From Dicyema japonicum (taxonomy: Eukaryota; Dicyemida; Rhombozoa; Dicyemidae): DNA of 64,000 nucleotides. Made by a program: the position numbers and the translations under genes. Shown one piece after another: positions 23,603 to 35,847 of the stretch (position 1 is its first letter; every line of letters starts with the position of its first letter). The DNA lies in assembly GCA_011109175.1 (NCBI GenBank), contig RDEW01000017.1, positions 372,001 to 436,000 on the forward strand, read 5' to 3'. Under the pieces are notes generated by a model. The model searched no databases and was not told where the DNA came from. It saw nothing but the letters and a program-made list of their open reading frames with translations.

Positions 23603-24500
23603 CAGTCCGACCCCGTTTCGGAGCATACCCCGGCGGTGGGGCACCCCGCATTTCGGGGCATTTTTCATTTGGAGTCTAATTTCCAAATTTGGAAATTAAT
23701 GCTGGAGCCGCAAACCTGGGAACAAAGTATTTGAAATATTCCAGAAACTCAGAGAACATAATTTTCCAATATCAGGGCCAATCATTAAAAAATAGGCTTT
23801 ATTGTTGCATCAAAAATTGGATTACAGTACATCTATGTTGATACATACTATGTTGATTACAGCACTTCTATGTTGCAATTATGAACGTGAAAAACTTGAA
23901 CCATTGATTATTGGGAAATATAATAAACCTCGTCGTTTCAAAAATTTAGATTTTTTAATCGAAATTTTATGTCTTCAGGACATCGAAAGTGATCTTAAAT
24001 AACGTCTTTCAAAACTAAACCTTCGTCAGGTTGTAATGCTGGTTTCAAAAAGTTGGAATGAAGTAACAGAAATTTCAATCACAGATTGTTGGAAACAAAT
24101 CGAAAAAATCTTGATGTCTTAAATATTGATGATCGCCTAACTGATGAAATAATGACCGAAGCTGTAAATGAAATATTAACCGAGGCTGATGATAAGAAAC
24201 TATTGAATGCGACACTTTTATCTATAATAAAGATATAGCTGAAAACGAGGACGTGACAGAGATCAAATTCTGGAAACTTTGAATACTCTGAACAGAACAT
24301 TTCCTGCATAACATCAAAGTCATTAAAAATTATACGAATTCCGAATGACAGTAATGAGAAACATCCGAAATGGTTACAAAATTGGAGGAAAAATAACCGA
24401 TTACTTCGTTAAAGAGCGACTTGATAGATATTATTAATCATAAAATAAAATTTCTTACCTTTTTTACATTTATATGGTTTAAAATAAAAGATTTTAGAAT
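23603..24500 (+). mobile_element. pogo/Tigger element, internally deleted
   Basis: Starts TA|CAGTCCGACCCCG, a variant of the terminus at 12790. It encodes separated pieces of a pogo transposase: EIFQKLREHNFPISGPIIKK (about 23730), REKLEPLIIGKYNKPRRFKN (about 23887), VSKSWNEVTEISITDCWKQI (about 24040), and a terminal KITDYFVKE (about 24385). The DDE core between the second and third pieces is missing, and no right-hand terminus was found. Confidence 0.8.
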
Positions 24501-25889
24501 GGAAAAAAACAATTAGTTACAAAAAGACTCCGAAATCTTTGTGGAGAGAGGTTAAGATGCTTTCCCTGTCGGTTCCGGACTCCCCCTTGTTGGTCTAATT
24601 CGAATTGGAGCATTACTAAGACCTGATGGGGACTATTTGGTCACATATTACGGATGAAGTCCCTGTTAACGATATCATGAAATCATACTTCCTCTCCTCA
24701 GGTCATAACTAATTAATCCAAGGAAAGAACCCAAGGGAGAACTTCTGCTGACCAAATCCATCGTACAATAGTTCACATTACATGCTTCCGAAGAGAGGTG
24801 GATAAGTAGCTCTACCCCTTCCATTTTCGTCACACGTCCTACCGTCGCGGACATCACTTCATTTTTTATCGGGAGAGTTTACATAATGGAAAATCTTCAT
24901 AAGTGGATTTGGCCAGGGAGAAGGTAAGATGGATTAAATTAGTTCATCTCCACATGACTACCCCCTTGGATGTTTTTGCTATCAGCAGAAATTATACTGG
25001 AATTTAAGCATTTCAAGGCGGACTTAATTGAATTAAATTTTCCAGAAAAATCGTTTATTTGGATTCCGTTTTTTTCGAAATTCAGCCCATCTTTCTCGTT
25101 TGCAATTGGTAAAATTCTACTTTTTGTAGTCTCGAGTGGGATATTCTCACAGACAAAAGGATAAGGTTGTGATCTGACGGGAGATCATATATGGCACATT
25201 ATGAAGCCAGGGAAGTGGAAGTGCAGAAGAACATAGAGTGAGGTAAAGCAGTTCTCGCGTGTGAATGTAGATCATTCCGGGCTACAAAGTCCTCCGATTC
25301 CGTCGATATGTAGAGACCTCTATCGGGGTTATCACCGGAAAGCTACATAAGATTCTCTGCATCGAAGTCTCCAAGAAACAGTTTAATTCATCATGGAAGG
25401 AAGTCATGAAAGATTTGGTTCGGATTCTTTGGGACAATTAAGGGGGAATGAATAAATTGACGACGGTGTATGCAGAGCTATTTATGACAATTAATATGGA
25501 TGGAAGCTCCACGTGGGTATCATTCAATAATGTTACACGTATAACGCGCAAATTTGGCTGAATTATCGAAAATCTTATTCGATGTTTCAAAACCGCAAAA
25601 AGTATCTGGGACTTATTTTCAAAGATGAATCTGTAGTTGAGTGATTTCTTGGGGAGACTTTCTGGGTAGAAGTCGGTTGGAAAGCACTACCGTTTCATAT
25701 TACTTCCCCTTATCTATATTATATATTTTCTATATACTAATTAAAGCTCAATGTTGTATGTGCCACAATACCTCGCGGATGAAAGGACGGATTTTAATTT
25801 TAAAAAAAGTTTTGAACAAATAAAGACATGTATATTGGTCGAGGTGGTGACGACACCTCTATTGCATTATCTTATTCGTCTTCCTTACC
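24501..25889. other. no gene recognised; degenerate repeat DNA
   Basis: Several short frames but none matching a family I know. The part 25830-25860 has the GGTCGAGGTGGTGAC motif shared with 10500 and 40555. Probably old LINE sequence. Confidence 0.4.
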
Positions 25890-26310
25890 GACTTCTCCGT
25901 TTACTCTGTGATCTTTCAATTGCAGAGGACTTAAACAACCTTACAAGAAACACCAACTGGTCTAACCAAATATGACGTCTCTGCCTGCTGTCTACAAGAG
26001 ACAAAAACGACCTTAAAATGTACAGAACTGTTTGGAAAATTCCACCTTTTTATCCTCCCGTCGGCCTGCCGACATTATGGTCTCGGATTTACAGTCTATC
26101 AAGACCTGATTCACCACGTTACAAGAGTGTGGACATCATCTGATATTATAATGGAATTGGCGGACGACCTGGACTACCTAAGAGAACTAGTGCGCAACAG
26201 AAGATAATGGTCGAAGCTGACGGAGAGGATGATTCGGAATATGGCACAAGGGAAACTTAACTAATTTTATGTTTTCTCGAGAGTGCTTTTTAATAACAAT
26301 AAAGATATTT
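25890..26310 (+). mobile_element. APE endonuclease start plus LINE C-terminus remnant
   Basis: Plus-strand translation at about 25920-26030 gives KYDVSACCLQETKTTLK, the CLQETK motif of the apurinic-type endonuclease of LINEs. The part 26137-26260 gives ELADDLDYLRELVRNRR and WSKL...GKLN, the C-terminus of the family seen at 5190 and 7195. The element body between them is deleted. Confidence 0.7.
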
Positions 26311-28690
26311 TCAAAAGAGTGAGGAAACCAAATATGAAGAATTTGAGTTTCTGAAAATTTCGATCAATATCATCCTTTCAAGTGGCGTAACCTTCAACAC
26401 TAAGTTCAAAAACTTTCCACTTTAATTATTTCTGGGCACTAATGCAAGATCCCAGAGATCCTGGAGATAGGTGACAATGGGAGACAACCAATGTGTGTAA
26501 AACAATTAAATCTTGATTTTTTAAACTGCTTATTTAAACACTCTTCTTACAAATGCAATAATAAAATACTTATTTCAAGTCTCCTAAGACTTTATATAAA
26601 AACTAGACACTTGAGTTATCGTGCCACATAAATACATATAACATTGAGCTTTAATAAGTATATAAGTCTGGACTGTGTAGGTCCCAGAAGAGACTAACGT
26701 TGTTTGTCAAATAATCAAAGCTTGCGACTAGCCCTCCGCAGGTGTCTAGTTATCAATATTGTCTTTAATGAAGTATTTCATGTTTGAGTTAATAAAATAA
26801 TGTCCTGGAACAGGTCCACCACACCTCCAACGATTTAAAAATTTTTCGGTCCTTACGTATACTCGATAATCTATTAAATCTCATGGTCGATTTTGAAGTG
26901 TGAGACGAGTCTTTTGAAAAAGATCAAAGTCTACGTCGTTGGGAGTCAAAAAAGCATTAGTTTATCCCATTTGAGGGAGATTTCATTGATATTCAGTAGT
27001 CGATATTAATGTCTTTATCTGGTCCTGGGTTCTTTACTACGTCTTCGGGGAGCGATAGGGGCTTGTAGGAACGGCTGAGCGCCAGCTCGATGCAGCCAGA
27101 AGGATTTCTTGAGAGGAAAGGAAGAGAAGATGGTCTTTAGTTGCTATGAAAGAGATTATTATTTAACCATGAAAAAGGGTCATTAGTAGGTTAAAGTTAG
27201 CATAGAATTATTAGTCGGATTATTTTTATTTATTTACCCCCGGTCCCTTCGAGTGAAAGAAACCAGTAGCTAACAAAAACGTTACAGGCAAGAGCGGACG
27301 CTCCAAGAGATCCGATACGTATTTTTGGCTCTGTGCAGAACTATGTGGTGGACCCGGAGTCTGATTATTAATTCTCTTTGATTTTTTAAGAAAAATCAAA
27401 AATACATTAAATTTAATTTCTTAACCTCGGGAACCAAAAGAAAAAGGATAAGAGCAGAGCCGTGCCTAAAGGGGGTTATAGGGGCAGCCACCCGGGCAGT
27501 AAATCCAAGCCATAGAGTTCATGTCATTAAGCTATATTCACTTTTTTCTCGATGTTTTTTCCATAGACAAGATCGACTGCTAGTATCACTGTGTTCTACT
27601 GACAGCGCTGAAGACTAAGAGCTCACGGGTGACAGGTGCGTGTTCGCTGTGAATTCCCTTGTAGGACAACATCTAGGTGCATCATTATCATACACTCGCC
27701 TTGGGCAGCAGAAAGCTTTGCCACGCCAAGGTATAAGAATAATCGCCTAATTAAATGATTCCGGTGTTACTGCCTAGCTTCCTCGTATGGTTTGTGTTGG
27801 AATCATGGATTAAAGAAGGTTTCTTTTTGACCATTTTAAGGAAATCTCTAAGGCGCTCCAGTAGGTAATCCATAATTGGCCCTATGTTTAGCGATTTCAG
27901 GAACTGTTAAATTGATTTCAGGTTAGGGTATCAGGATAAGACTGTGAGGTATCAGTTCTGAATCAAGTCTAATTAGGTCTGTAACGATAACGAGGTGATC
28001 CACGCCATTCGATGGCTCTAGGAAAATCCATTTTCCAAAAATCCTACAAAAACATTATGTACCAAAACACTGGATCTAACGTTGTCGTGTGGTAAAACTT
28101 GGTGGAGGACTTTCCACGAAACAAAATTTTCAGACCGTTTTCCAAAACCTGTTTAACCAGTTCCATGTGGTGCCATCAACCCCCAGATATAATTTTCAGA
28201 GTTTTGACCACGGACCCTCTTGTAAGTTAAGAAGAACAGCCAAATTCTTTTAATTTACCTTATGAGGAAGTGACATATATGAAATGCAGCTCCCAGTTTC
28301 AATCATAAAAGAATGAAATTTTTTAGAGTGCCCTATAAACGTTTAGGTCCTCCAAAGGTTTTTTGACGCTAGTCTAAGATTCAGATATATCAAAAGTAAA
28401 AATCTCTTCATTCAACCGGGAGACAATTTCGTCCTTGGAGACGAATTCTGGAATCAACCTCAGCTTCTCAGACAACGCTCTCTGGATTGCTGTGTTTGAG
28501 TGAAGGTTCTACTGGAACGCGTCAGGATCAAGGAATTAGTTAGTTTGGTTCTACCCTTGTGAAAAGATCTCTGTGGGACCCATTATAAAGTAAGCGTGAT
28601 GGTTTAATTTATTAAAATATTCTTTAATTTTTTTTAAATAGCAATTTAAATAAATTAATTGATTATTGAAATTTGGTTTTATTGTGTTCT
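26311..28690. other. intergenic repeat DNA
   Basis: The part 27225-27330 is a minus-strand LINE 3' end (starting TTTATTTATTTACCCCCGGT), and a related ATTTCTTAACCTCGGGAACC end lies near 27418. The part 28517-28560 is an uninterrupted copy of the sequence split by the pogo element at 12790. No host gene recognised. Confidence 0.55.
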
Positions 28691-29865
28691 ATGGCTTCCC
28701 AAGGTTTTAGTCCTGAAATAAAGAATCTCATGAAAAAAATCCAAGTAATCTAAAATCCGTTTTTCATTATTTATTCAGGCTAAACGTGCGCAAATTGTGG
28801 ATAAAACACTTTCGACAGTGGTAGCCAACGTACCGCCAATCAGCAACCTCGTATTCAATTCTAGAGGAAAACTAACCGGCCACTTTGGAGAGATAAGCTC
28901 CTGCGTCTGGTCTCCGATTTATAAGTATATCAAATAGTAGACTTCTAGACGTGTTCTGAGCTCATCTCATGACGGGAAATTAATCGTGTGGGATGCGATT
29001 ACTAAAAATAAGCTCTCAGCAACCACCAATTTATGTTCCTTGATTCTCACCTGTGCCTTTTCTCCGTTTAACGAAAAACTGATTGCTTGTGGTGGAATGG
29101 ACAACGAAGTCACTGTCTACCAGTTGTATTAAATATTTAATTAGATCAATTGATATGCACAAGTATTCTCAGCTATGCAAACTGAGATGCCACACCGGGT
29201 ACTTGTCAAGTCCATTTTTATTGGTGAAAACATTCTCTCTTGCTCTGGTGACAGGACATGGTTTTCAATGTTTTTACTAAAATAGCATTTTATGGGATCT
29301 TGAAAAACAGGATCCGATTCGTACCTTTAAAGGACACTCGAATGATGTTCTTGATGCCTCTGTTCATCCAAATCTCTCGACTTTCATGACCTCCTCTTCT
29401 GATTGTACTGCTAAGGTTGTGCTAGATTCCTACTAGATGTGGGATATTCGGATAGAACGACCTGTGAGGAGTTTTCACGATCATAATGCTGACGTAACCA
29501 AAGTCAAAGTAACTGAATTTTTATTTTAGTATTTCCCTGATGGATCGGCCTTTGCGACCATTTCGGACGACAAAAAGGCGAGATTATTCAGCATACATTC
29601 TGATGTCATGGTGAGTGTTTATCCTATGGAAACAATGCCTACCTCAATGGATTTTTCGAAATCTGGAAGTCTGTTGTTCGTGGGGGATGAAAATTCTACC
29701 GTTCATATCTTCGATGTCTTGAAACAAGAAGAGATTTGTTTGCTTTTGTATGTATTAATAGCTTCTTTTAATACGGAGGAAGGTAAAATAAAATGTGTGA
29801 GCACGTCTCCAGATGGGGATGCTTTTCTTACGGCATCTGGTTGTATGATCAGACTATGGAATTAA
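28691..29865 (+). CDS. GNB: heterotrimeric G protein beta subunit
   Basis: Beta subunit of membrane-associated heterotrimeric G proteins: a seven-bladed WD40 propeller that binds G-alpha and G-gamma. Eight exons; introns of 34, 24, 19, 25, 21, 21 and 24 nt (28745-28778, 28925-28948, 29126-29144, 29261-29285, 29416-29436, 29509-29529, 29738-29761), all GT...AG. It begins MASQGFSPEIKNLMKKIQ, an amphipathic helix like that used to bind G-gamma. Blades: GKLTGHFGEISSCVW, SSSHDGKLIVWDAITKNKL, AFSPFNEKLIACGGMDNEV, CHTGYLSS, SCSGDRTCILWD, TFKGHSNDVLDASVHP, SSSDCTAKMWDIR, FATISDDKKARLF, MDFSKSGSLLFVGDEN, and a terminal MIRLWN (human LKIWN). About 335 residues (human 340). One missing base between 29205 and 29215 shifts the frame after CHTGYLSS. 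I cannot tell which beta paralogue this is. Confidence 0.93.
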
Positions 29866-29934
29866 TAATTGAATTAATTATCACATTTAATAACATTAAT
29901 TTAAATTTCATTTTGCTTTTGTTATTATTAACTC

Positions 29935-30090
29935 AGGACCAGTGTAACGAGTAACGGACAAGAGGTATAGTGGTCCCTAGTTTGAATCCTGCTGCCGTAC
30001 ATTTCGGTTGAAGGTTCCACGCATCTACAACGCTTTGGCTTGACGAGTGACGCCGTCATCAGTGAACTCTACCAGGGTGCACAAGAAAGA
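29935..30090 (+). repeat. tRNA-derived SINE
   Basis: The head has a B-box-like TAGTTTGAATCC (about 29976). The body contains AAGGTTCCACGCATCTA then TTGACGAGTGACGCCGTCAT, shared with minus-strand copies at 33865-33985 and 34565-34640. No coding capacity. Confidence 0.65.
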
Positions 30091-30109
30091 TGTTGACAAT
30101 TAATTAAAT

Positions 30110-30390
30110 ATGTATCCCACGTCACAGAAGCAGTTCTTCCAATGTCACGTGAGTCCATTCAGAATCAACATAAAAAGTAGAAGACTTCCATTCCTTGCAG
30201 TTGTGGGAACTCGTCAAGTGGAATGGGGAGGAGCAAATGATTATTTTACGCGACACCTTAGACAGGTGGATCACATTGCGCCATTTATTTATTAACCCCG
30301 GATACGCCATTCAATTAGGAAAGAGAAGAGGAGGAAAAAAAGAAAAAAGCAGAAATCTTCAATCAAGTAGCCATATGGCATCACGCAAAA
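30110..30390 (+). repeat. dispersed repeat (same family as 15085-15250 and 50620-50860)
   Basis: Shares GCAGTTGTGGRAACYC, GGGGARGAGCAAATGATYMT, CAGGTGGATCACATKRCGCC and the purine-rich AGAAGAGGAGGA stretch with the copy at 50680-50800. Here ATTTATTTATTAACCCCGGA (about 30282) interrupts the alignment at the CGCC site. The same AACCCCGGATAC motif occurs upstream of the copy at 50548. Confidence 0.65.
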
Positions 30391-31308
30391 TGGCACAACA
30401 TGATCCAAATTCAAAATATTCAAAAAATTTGCTTTTTATTTACATTGGTCATGAATGTTATTAAATTATTTAAAATTTAAATAAAAATTAAACAACATAA
30501 AGAAATTTAATAACTGAGTCTTGCTGGATACTGTTCACACACATCTTGAGGATGGACTTGATTTACTCAGCAAAGTAATGCTATTATGCTCTTTCCTTTC
30601 TTTGATGGTGTCATTGGATCCACCTTATTAAGGAGATGCCCATTGCCTGGCCGGTATTCGAAAACCCAACAAATCACAAATCTGCATATGACCTAGACTC
30701 ATTGAGGTCCATAGCTAGCAATCACGGCTCGTGGGAGTAATTGATATCTAAAATCGTGTCTTTTGATGCACATTCGAGGTTACTGGATGGGATTCGAACC
30801 CAGATCCTAAGTGAATCGACAATTTCCTTGTTAAGAGCTAAAGTTTTCCGATGTCTCCTGAGTCTGTTACCTTTTCCATGGCCAAAAAAAAGGAAGCTTC
30901 ATCCATCCTGAAGCCAAGTATACATTTGCACGCCAACTCAACCTTCTGACCAATTAACTACTTGCCTAGCTGGTGAATTAACCAATTGTACGCTCCATTG
31001 AACTTAAAACGGAGAATGTTAGACAGACTGGATAACCGGATATTTAATCTCAACTTGTGATAATCTAAATGCTTCCCAGTCACTACCACCCAAGTAATTG
31101 ATGATTTTAGTGCTACTCTATATGCTGCATAGTCATCAAGACCACAAAGAGGTGCATGCTACCTTAACAGTTACTAACTCTAGCAAATTAAGTATCGTTA
31201 AGGCTATAAGACAAGGGATTGATGGAAACGAACTTGTCGGCAAAAGGTGATCAAATAAAGCCTGATAATTAGGGCTATTTTTGTCAATAAAGTCAAAAAT
31301 TATTTTTT
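30391..31308. other. no gene recognised
   Basis: The part 30590-30660 is a copy of the TCATTGGATCCACCTTA / CTGGCCGG repeat. The part 30785-30830 has a GGATTCGAACCCAGATCC box on the minus strand, a tRNA B box without a foldable tRNA, probably another SINE head. Otherwise nothing. Confidence 0.45.
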
Positions 31309-31800
31309 TTATTTATTTAACCCAAGACCACGGTAAAACCAAACTAATTATCACGTGATTCCGATGCATTTTAACAGACCTCATATTTTCCCGGTGTTCT
31401 TCCTTCATGCCCGCGTATGAACGTACAGGACGGCTGCCTGAATTTTCAGGGCCTCTTTCCTGTGATCTGAAGTCTAGTCTCATAAGGGCTTCCAGAGGGG
31501 TAAATCCAGTTCGGTGATCTTCACAAATCCAACGCTCCGTTACTCTGTAAGCCCTCTTTTGCATTTCCTCAATTTTCCTCATATTTGTTAAGATATGGAC
31601 GGTCCCCATGAGGCGCATGCATATAAGAAACATGGCTCGATGTACTGTTTGTACACGTTCATCAAGACTGGGTGAGTACCACTCTTCCATATACCCAATA
31701 AACTTTTCAATACGTTCAGTTTCTTCTCACATTTCAATAGAATGTTTTCTAAGTGTGGTGTCAAACAGAGATGCATATCAATTGTCACACCCAAGATCCT
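31309..31800 (-). mobile_element. Jockey/CR1-type LINE C-terminus with (TAAA)n tail
   Basis: Minus-strand translation gives GVTIDMHLCLTPHLENILLK, CEKKLNVLKSLLGI, LMNVYKQYIEPCFLYACASW and, after a frame shift, EEMQKRAYRVTERWICEDHR then TGFTPLEALMRLDF. It ends at the CACGTGATAATTAGTTTGG terminus followed by TTAAATAAATAAA. This is the post-RT thumb/connection region of an APE-type LINE, and it fixes the orientation of the dispersed 3' end. Confidence 0.8.
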
Positions 31801-33859
31801 TTGACATCATTCAGAAATTGCATTTCGGAGACCGCGGAGACGGGAAAATGCCTAATGGGCTAACAATTTTCTGTTCTCTGACGGAAAATCGCTAGTATGG
31901 GAGTCCACTGTGTGGATTCTTTTTGTAACTCAATGATGCTTACTTCGTCGTCGCGGTTTGCTGGAAATTGACCCATCATAAGAAACACATGCGGGAAGCG
32001 GTCTGGCTGAGCCAACGAATGGAGATTGCAGTTGTCCGCGGAAATGAATGTGAAAGAATTTAAAAAATTGGATCGCAGTGAGACTTCTGTATCAAAATTG
32101 GAAGCTGTTGTTATTGTGGGTAAACTAGGTATTGAGTAGGCACATCCCTGAAAGTGTCAGTGTCGAGAGATGACATCCTCACCTAAATAACAGATCATAG
32201 CATATTGTAGGTTTCTTTGAGGGGAAACCATCGGCCTTAGTACGATCTATGCTAAAACATCACTGGGAAAATAAAAGGGACGTTAAGAGCTTATTAGAGT
32301 CAAGTCACAGGTAAAGACTCCATCTTGGTATACACGAAATGTCCACTTATGAATCCCAATGCTCCTTCGGGAGACAAAGTAATCGTAGATTCTTTGGGGG
32401 CGATACAAAATTGTGCGGACATCAGGGGTAAGATATGATCGCCACGTGGATGATCGTAAAAAATTTTAAGGCGATGCTTTATTGATTTTAAACAAGGAAT
32501 TTATCTCCCCGACCTAATTGACTTACACAAGGAACCACTGGGTTTCACGGACGTCACGGCTTCTAAGTGTATCTCAAAAGTATTGAGACATCGGTTTTGT
32601 AAGACATCCTTGTTTTTTTAGAAAAAACAAAGACTTTTTCCTTATACCTCCAGTTATATCGACAACAACGTGAACCGGTTCAGTACTCATTAGACTTCGC
32701 CTTTTATTCCGCGGATAATGTCACCGCTCTTGATAATGTTGTTTTGAGAAAGGGATACACGTGACGTTCCATACTAATGGCTTCCTCTAGAATGAACATT
32801 CCAATACTTTGCGCTATTGGGTTCGGGATATGCTTCGATAGTTATGAATTTGTTCCATCTCTTGTGTTCTTAATTTTTTACATTTTGTACTCCCTGGGAC
32901 TTAGTAGATCTATCGAGTAATTACAGAGTCATCGCGGAATACCGCCGTTGCTCCTTCAGCGTCCGTTATGTGCCTTTCTTCTTCATTCTTTATAGTTAGT
33001 TTGTTTCTCTTGTTTCGATAAATGGATTACCCTAAACATCCAGATTCTCAAGTTCCTTAACAATATATCTGGGGGGTTGTCTATTCTCCCCTTGGTTTTC
33101 AGTGATCTTATTTTGATGTCAGTCTCAAATTCTTTTTGTCTACTCGATAGAGATCTTGTGTTTGTTTATCATGATTGTCCGTGTCCATGCTGTCGAAGTC
33201 AATTGTCCCCACTGCCTTCTTGACCCACAATGTTCTTTTTACAAAATTTGAAAATGTGTGGGTTTCTTTTGGTATTTGCAAGTTCGGCGTCCTTTCAGCG
33301 ATCGAACAGAACAATCAGATTTGACGCCACTAAAGGAGGAACCCAGACTCAATATTCCGAATTAAAAAAATATTTTAATTTATTAACCACAAGAAAGAAA
33401 ATTAAGTGATTTTTTATCCTGCGGTTAGTTTTGGAATCTAAAGGGAAGATTTCTTGTATATTGAGCAGGCTTCCATATATAGTTTGACTTAAGGAACCCG
33501 CGCCTATTTCAACAAATAAATGAAAGATTTTACATTTTATTTATAAAATTAAATTTTTCATAGTCCTCATAGTTTGCCGTCGTGTCGTCAGGAAGGAACT
33601 CGCATTAGCGGAGAACATACTCGCCAAGTAGTACAAACTCGATTTTTTCCCGCCCGTCCGCGAGATGGAGACGACATGTCGACATTTCACTTGGGCCAGC
33701 CACACATTTTGGCAACTTTAATTTTAAGAACAAGAGAGAGAACAAGTTATCCAAAACTAATTAATCCAAATGGAGACGAGAATCTCAAAGTGGGCGATCA
33801 ATACGTACTGAAGTTCTATAACATTCCATCTGAATCCTTTCATGTTTGGAAATTCCTGT
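31801..33859. other. no host gene recognised
   Basis: The part 32005-32060 (SQRMEIAVVRGNE in translation) is a short 3' piece of the RLE-type family. A 100-codon frame at 33574-33876 has no recognisable motif. The remainder is low-information AT-rich DNA. Confidence 0.4.
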
Positions 33860-33864
33860 TGATA

Positions 33865-33985
33865 GAACGTCCATGACGGCGTAACTCGTCAAACCCGATC
33901 GGAGCTTCGGGCACAGGTAGCACTGGGTATCAAACCCGCAACCAACAAGTTAGCTACAGATACTCAACCACTAGGCCACCCGGCC
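33865..33985 (-). repeat. tRNA-derived SINE head and body
   Basis: On the minus strand the sequence GGGTGGCCTAGTGGTTGAGT fits a Pol III A box (TGGCCTAGTGG). It is followed by a B box GGGTTTGATACCC and then GACGAGTTACGCCGTCAT, the body shared with 29935-30090 and 34565-34640. The head resembles a tRNA but does not form a full cloverleaf. Confidence 0.7.
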
Positions 33986-35847
33986 AAACTCGATTTCCAT
34001 TATGATTTTCCTCAAACATTTCTAATAGATTTTAAATTTATGCAGAATTATTTCAACATTTAAATAATTAATTATTCCAATATCAGAATAGCAATTAATT
34101 TGATGAAAACCACACTTAATTGGAAATAAGTTCAAGTGATTAATTGGTGAAATGGCCCGTGTCTTGCTCTCAATCAAGCGCCTTTATACTATGAAATTAC
34201 GTGACGTCTCAGATAAGGGGCGTTCCAACAGCAAACTGAAGGATGGTCAATTTATCCTGACGTTTTCCATCTCGTCTGCACATCTCAATGTGTTCAAACA
34301 CCAAGGGGAAACCAGCTGACCCGAAAACACGTAGAACGACTTCTTTTAATTACTCATCCTGGAGACCCTGCTGACAGTCAAAAACTCTTAAGGAATGTTT
34401 CCTTGGAAATATTAATGAAGATAATAATGAAGCCTTTTCACGAGAACCATAATATTTATAGCTCCGCATAGGCAAGACAAACACTTTATTTTAGTAAAAA
34501 ACAGTTATACTAACTAATCGTTGAAGGGGAGGAAGGAACCAAAAAGTGTTCTTTAAGTTCTTTTTGAAGCATTCACTGATGACGGCGTCACTCGTCACAT
34601 CAAAAGCATCATAGATGCGTGGAACCTTCAGTAGGAATATACTTCACAAAAAATTGCACCCACCAGAAATATTATTTCAAATGATAATTTAAACTATTTC
34701 CGACTGATTCCAACCACAAAAAATGGCCATTCCATATTCAGAGTTATAGCACGTGACACATTTTTGGTATTTATCTTATAATATCAAGAATAATGGACAT
34801 TTCACTGAGAATAAAACTGGTTTTGTTAAAGTTTCAAAGAGACGTGGTTTTAATAATCAGCACTTGACCACACAAAACGTGTCTGACACTGGATTTTATG
34901 TGAGAACACCTTGTTTATAATATTAGAAATAATTCCTATACAGGTATTTGAAATGGATGGCAGAGACACCATAAGGACCACATTGGTAATTAAGACGAAG
35001 AAGGTATCTGCCGCTTACTTCATGTTGGTTTGATTTGTAATGCTTAGCGTGCAGGGAACAAACTTAAGTCAATATTTTTGCTGTCTTGTCGATAAGAAAA
35101 ACATTCCACTGGGAAATCAAATGATCGGTCATCCGAAAAACAGTAAGATTGCAAGACACCCCATCAACGTTATCAGTGGAGTATAGAAAATCTAATGATT
35201 TTGTTTGCGCTCAGTTGAGAACCACCACAGCAGATTAACCACATGACCATTTGCTCCCGGATCACCTAGTTAAGAAAAGAGTCCTTAACCAACTAAGTGA
35301 TCCCAGTTCTCACCGTCAGAATGATGCACATGACGCAGCACTACGTACATCCAAATCCGCCATTGTAGGTACCTGTCCACTGAAGTAGGTTCGAGTGAAA
35401 CCTTTTATATGCCGACCAACCAGTGGGAGCCTCCTTAAACAAGTGGACCACATGACGCCTCTTGGAAATTGAATAAAGCAAAGAGCAGAAAGTAATCCCC
35501 CAACTTGGTTTGTAGCGGTACAGGACTGACGTGTTCCGCCTTCACCCAAGGACAGTGATCCAAAGGATGTTGTCAACGGAATTGAGGCAGATTCCAGAAC
35601 TAGTCGCCAGGAAACGAAATTGTCTCCCTATGGAAAGAATATTTAAATCCTTCTGAATACCGGCCAGGTAATGGGCATCTCCTTAGTAAGGCGGATCCAA
35701 TGACACCATCAAATAAAGGAAAATAAATTTTCATCCAATTAGCCACATAACGCCACACATCATGCACGATATAATAATTTAACTAATAAAAGTAAATCGA
35801 AGGGAAAATAGCTAAGAAGAATAATTTAACTAATAAAAGTAAATCCA
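33986..35847. other. intergenic repeat DNA
   Basis: The part 34565-34640 is a minus-strand SINE copy. The parts 35340-35480 and 35655-35715 are minus-strand copies of dispersed repeats (CACATGACGCC and TTGGATCC/GGCCGGTA motifs). No gene identified. Confidence 0.45.

Noticed and set aside
30780-30845. Minus-strand tRNA suggested by GGGTTCGAATCCC
   Set aside because: T-arm and a TAGCTC-like A box are visible, but the acceptor stem ends do not pair, so a SINE head or tRNA relic is more likely.
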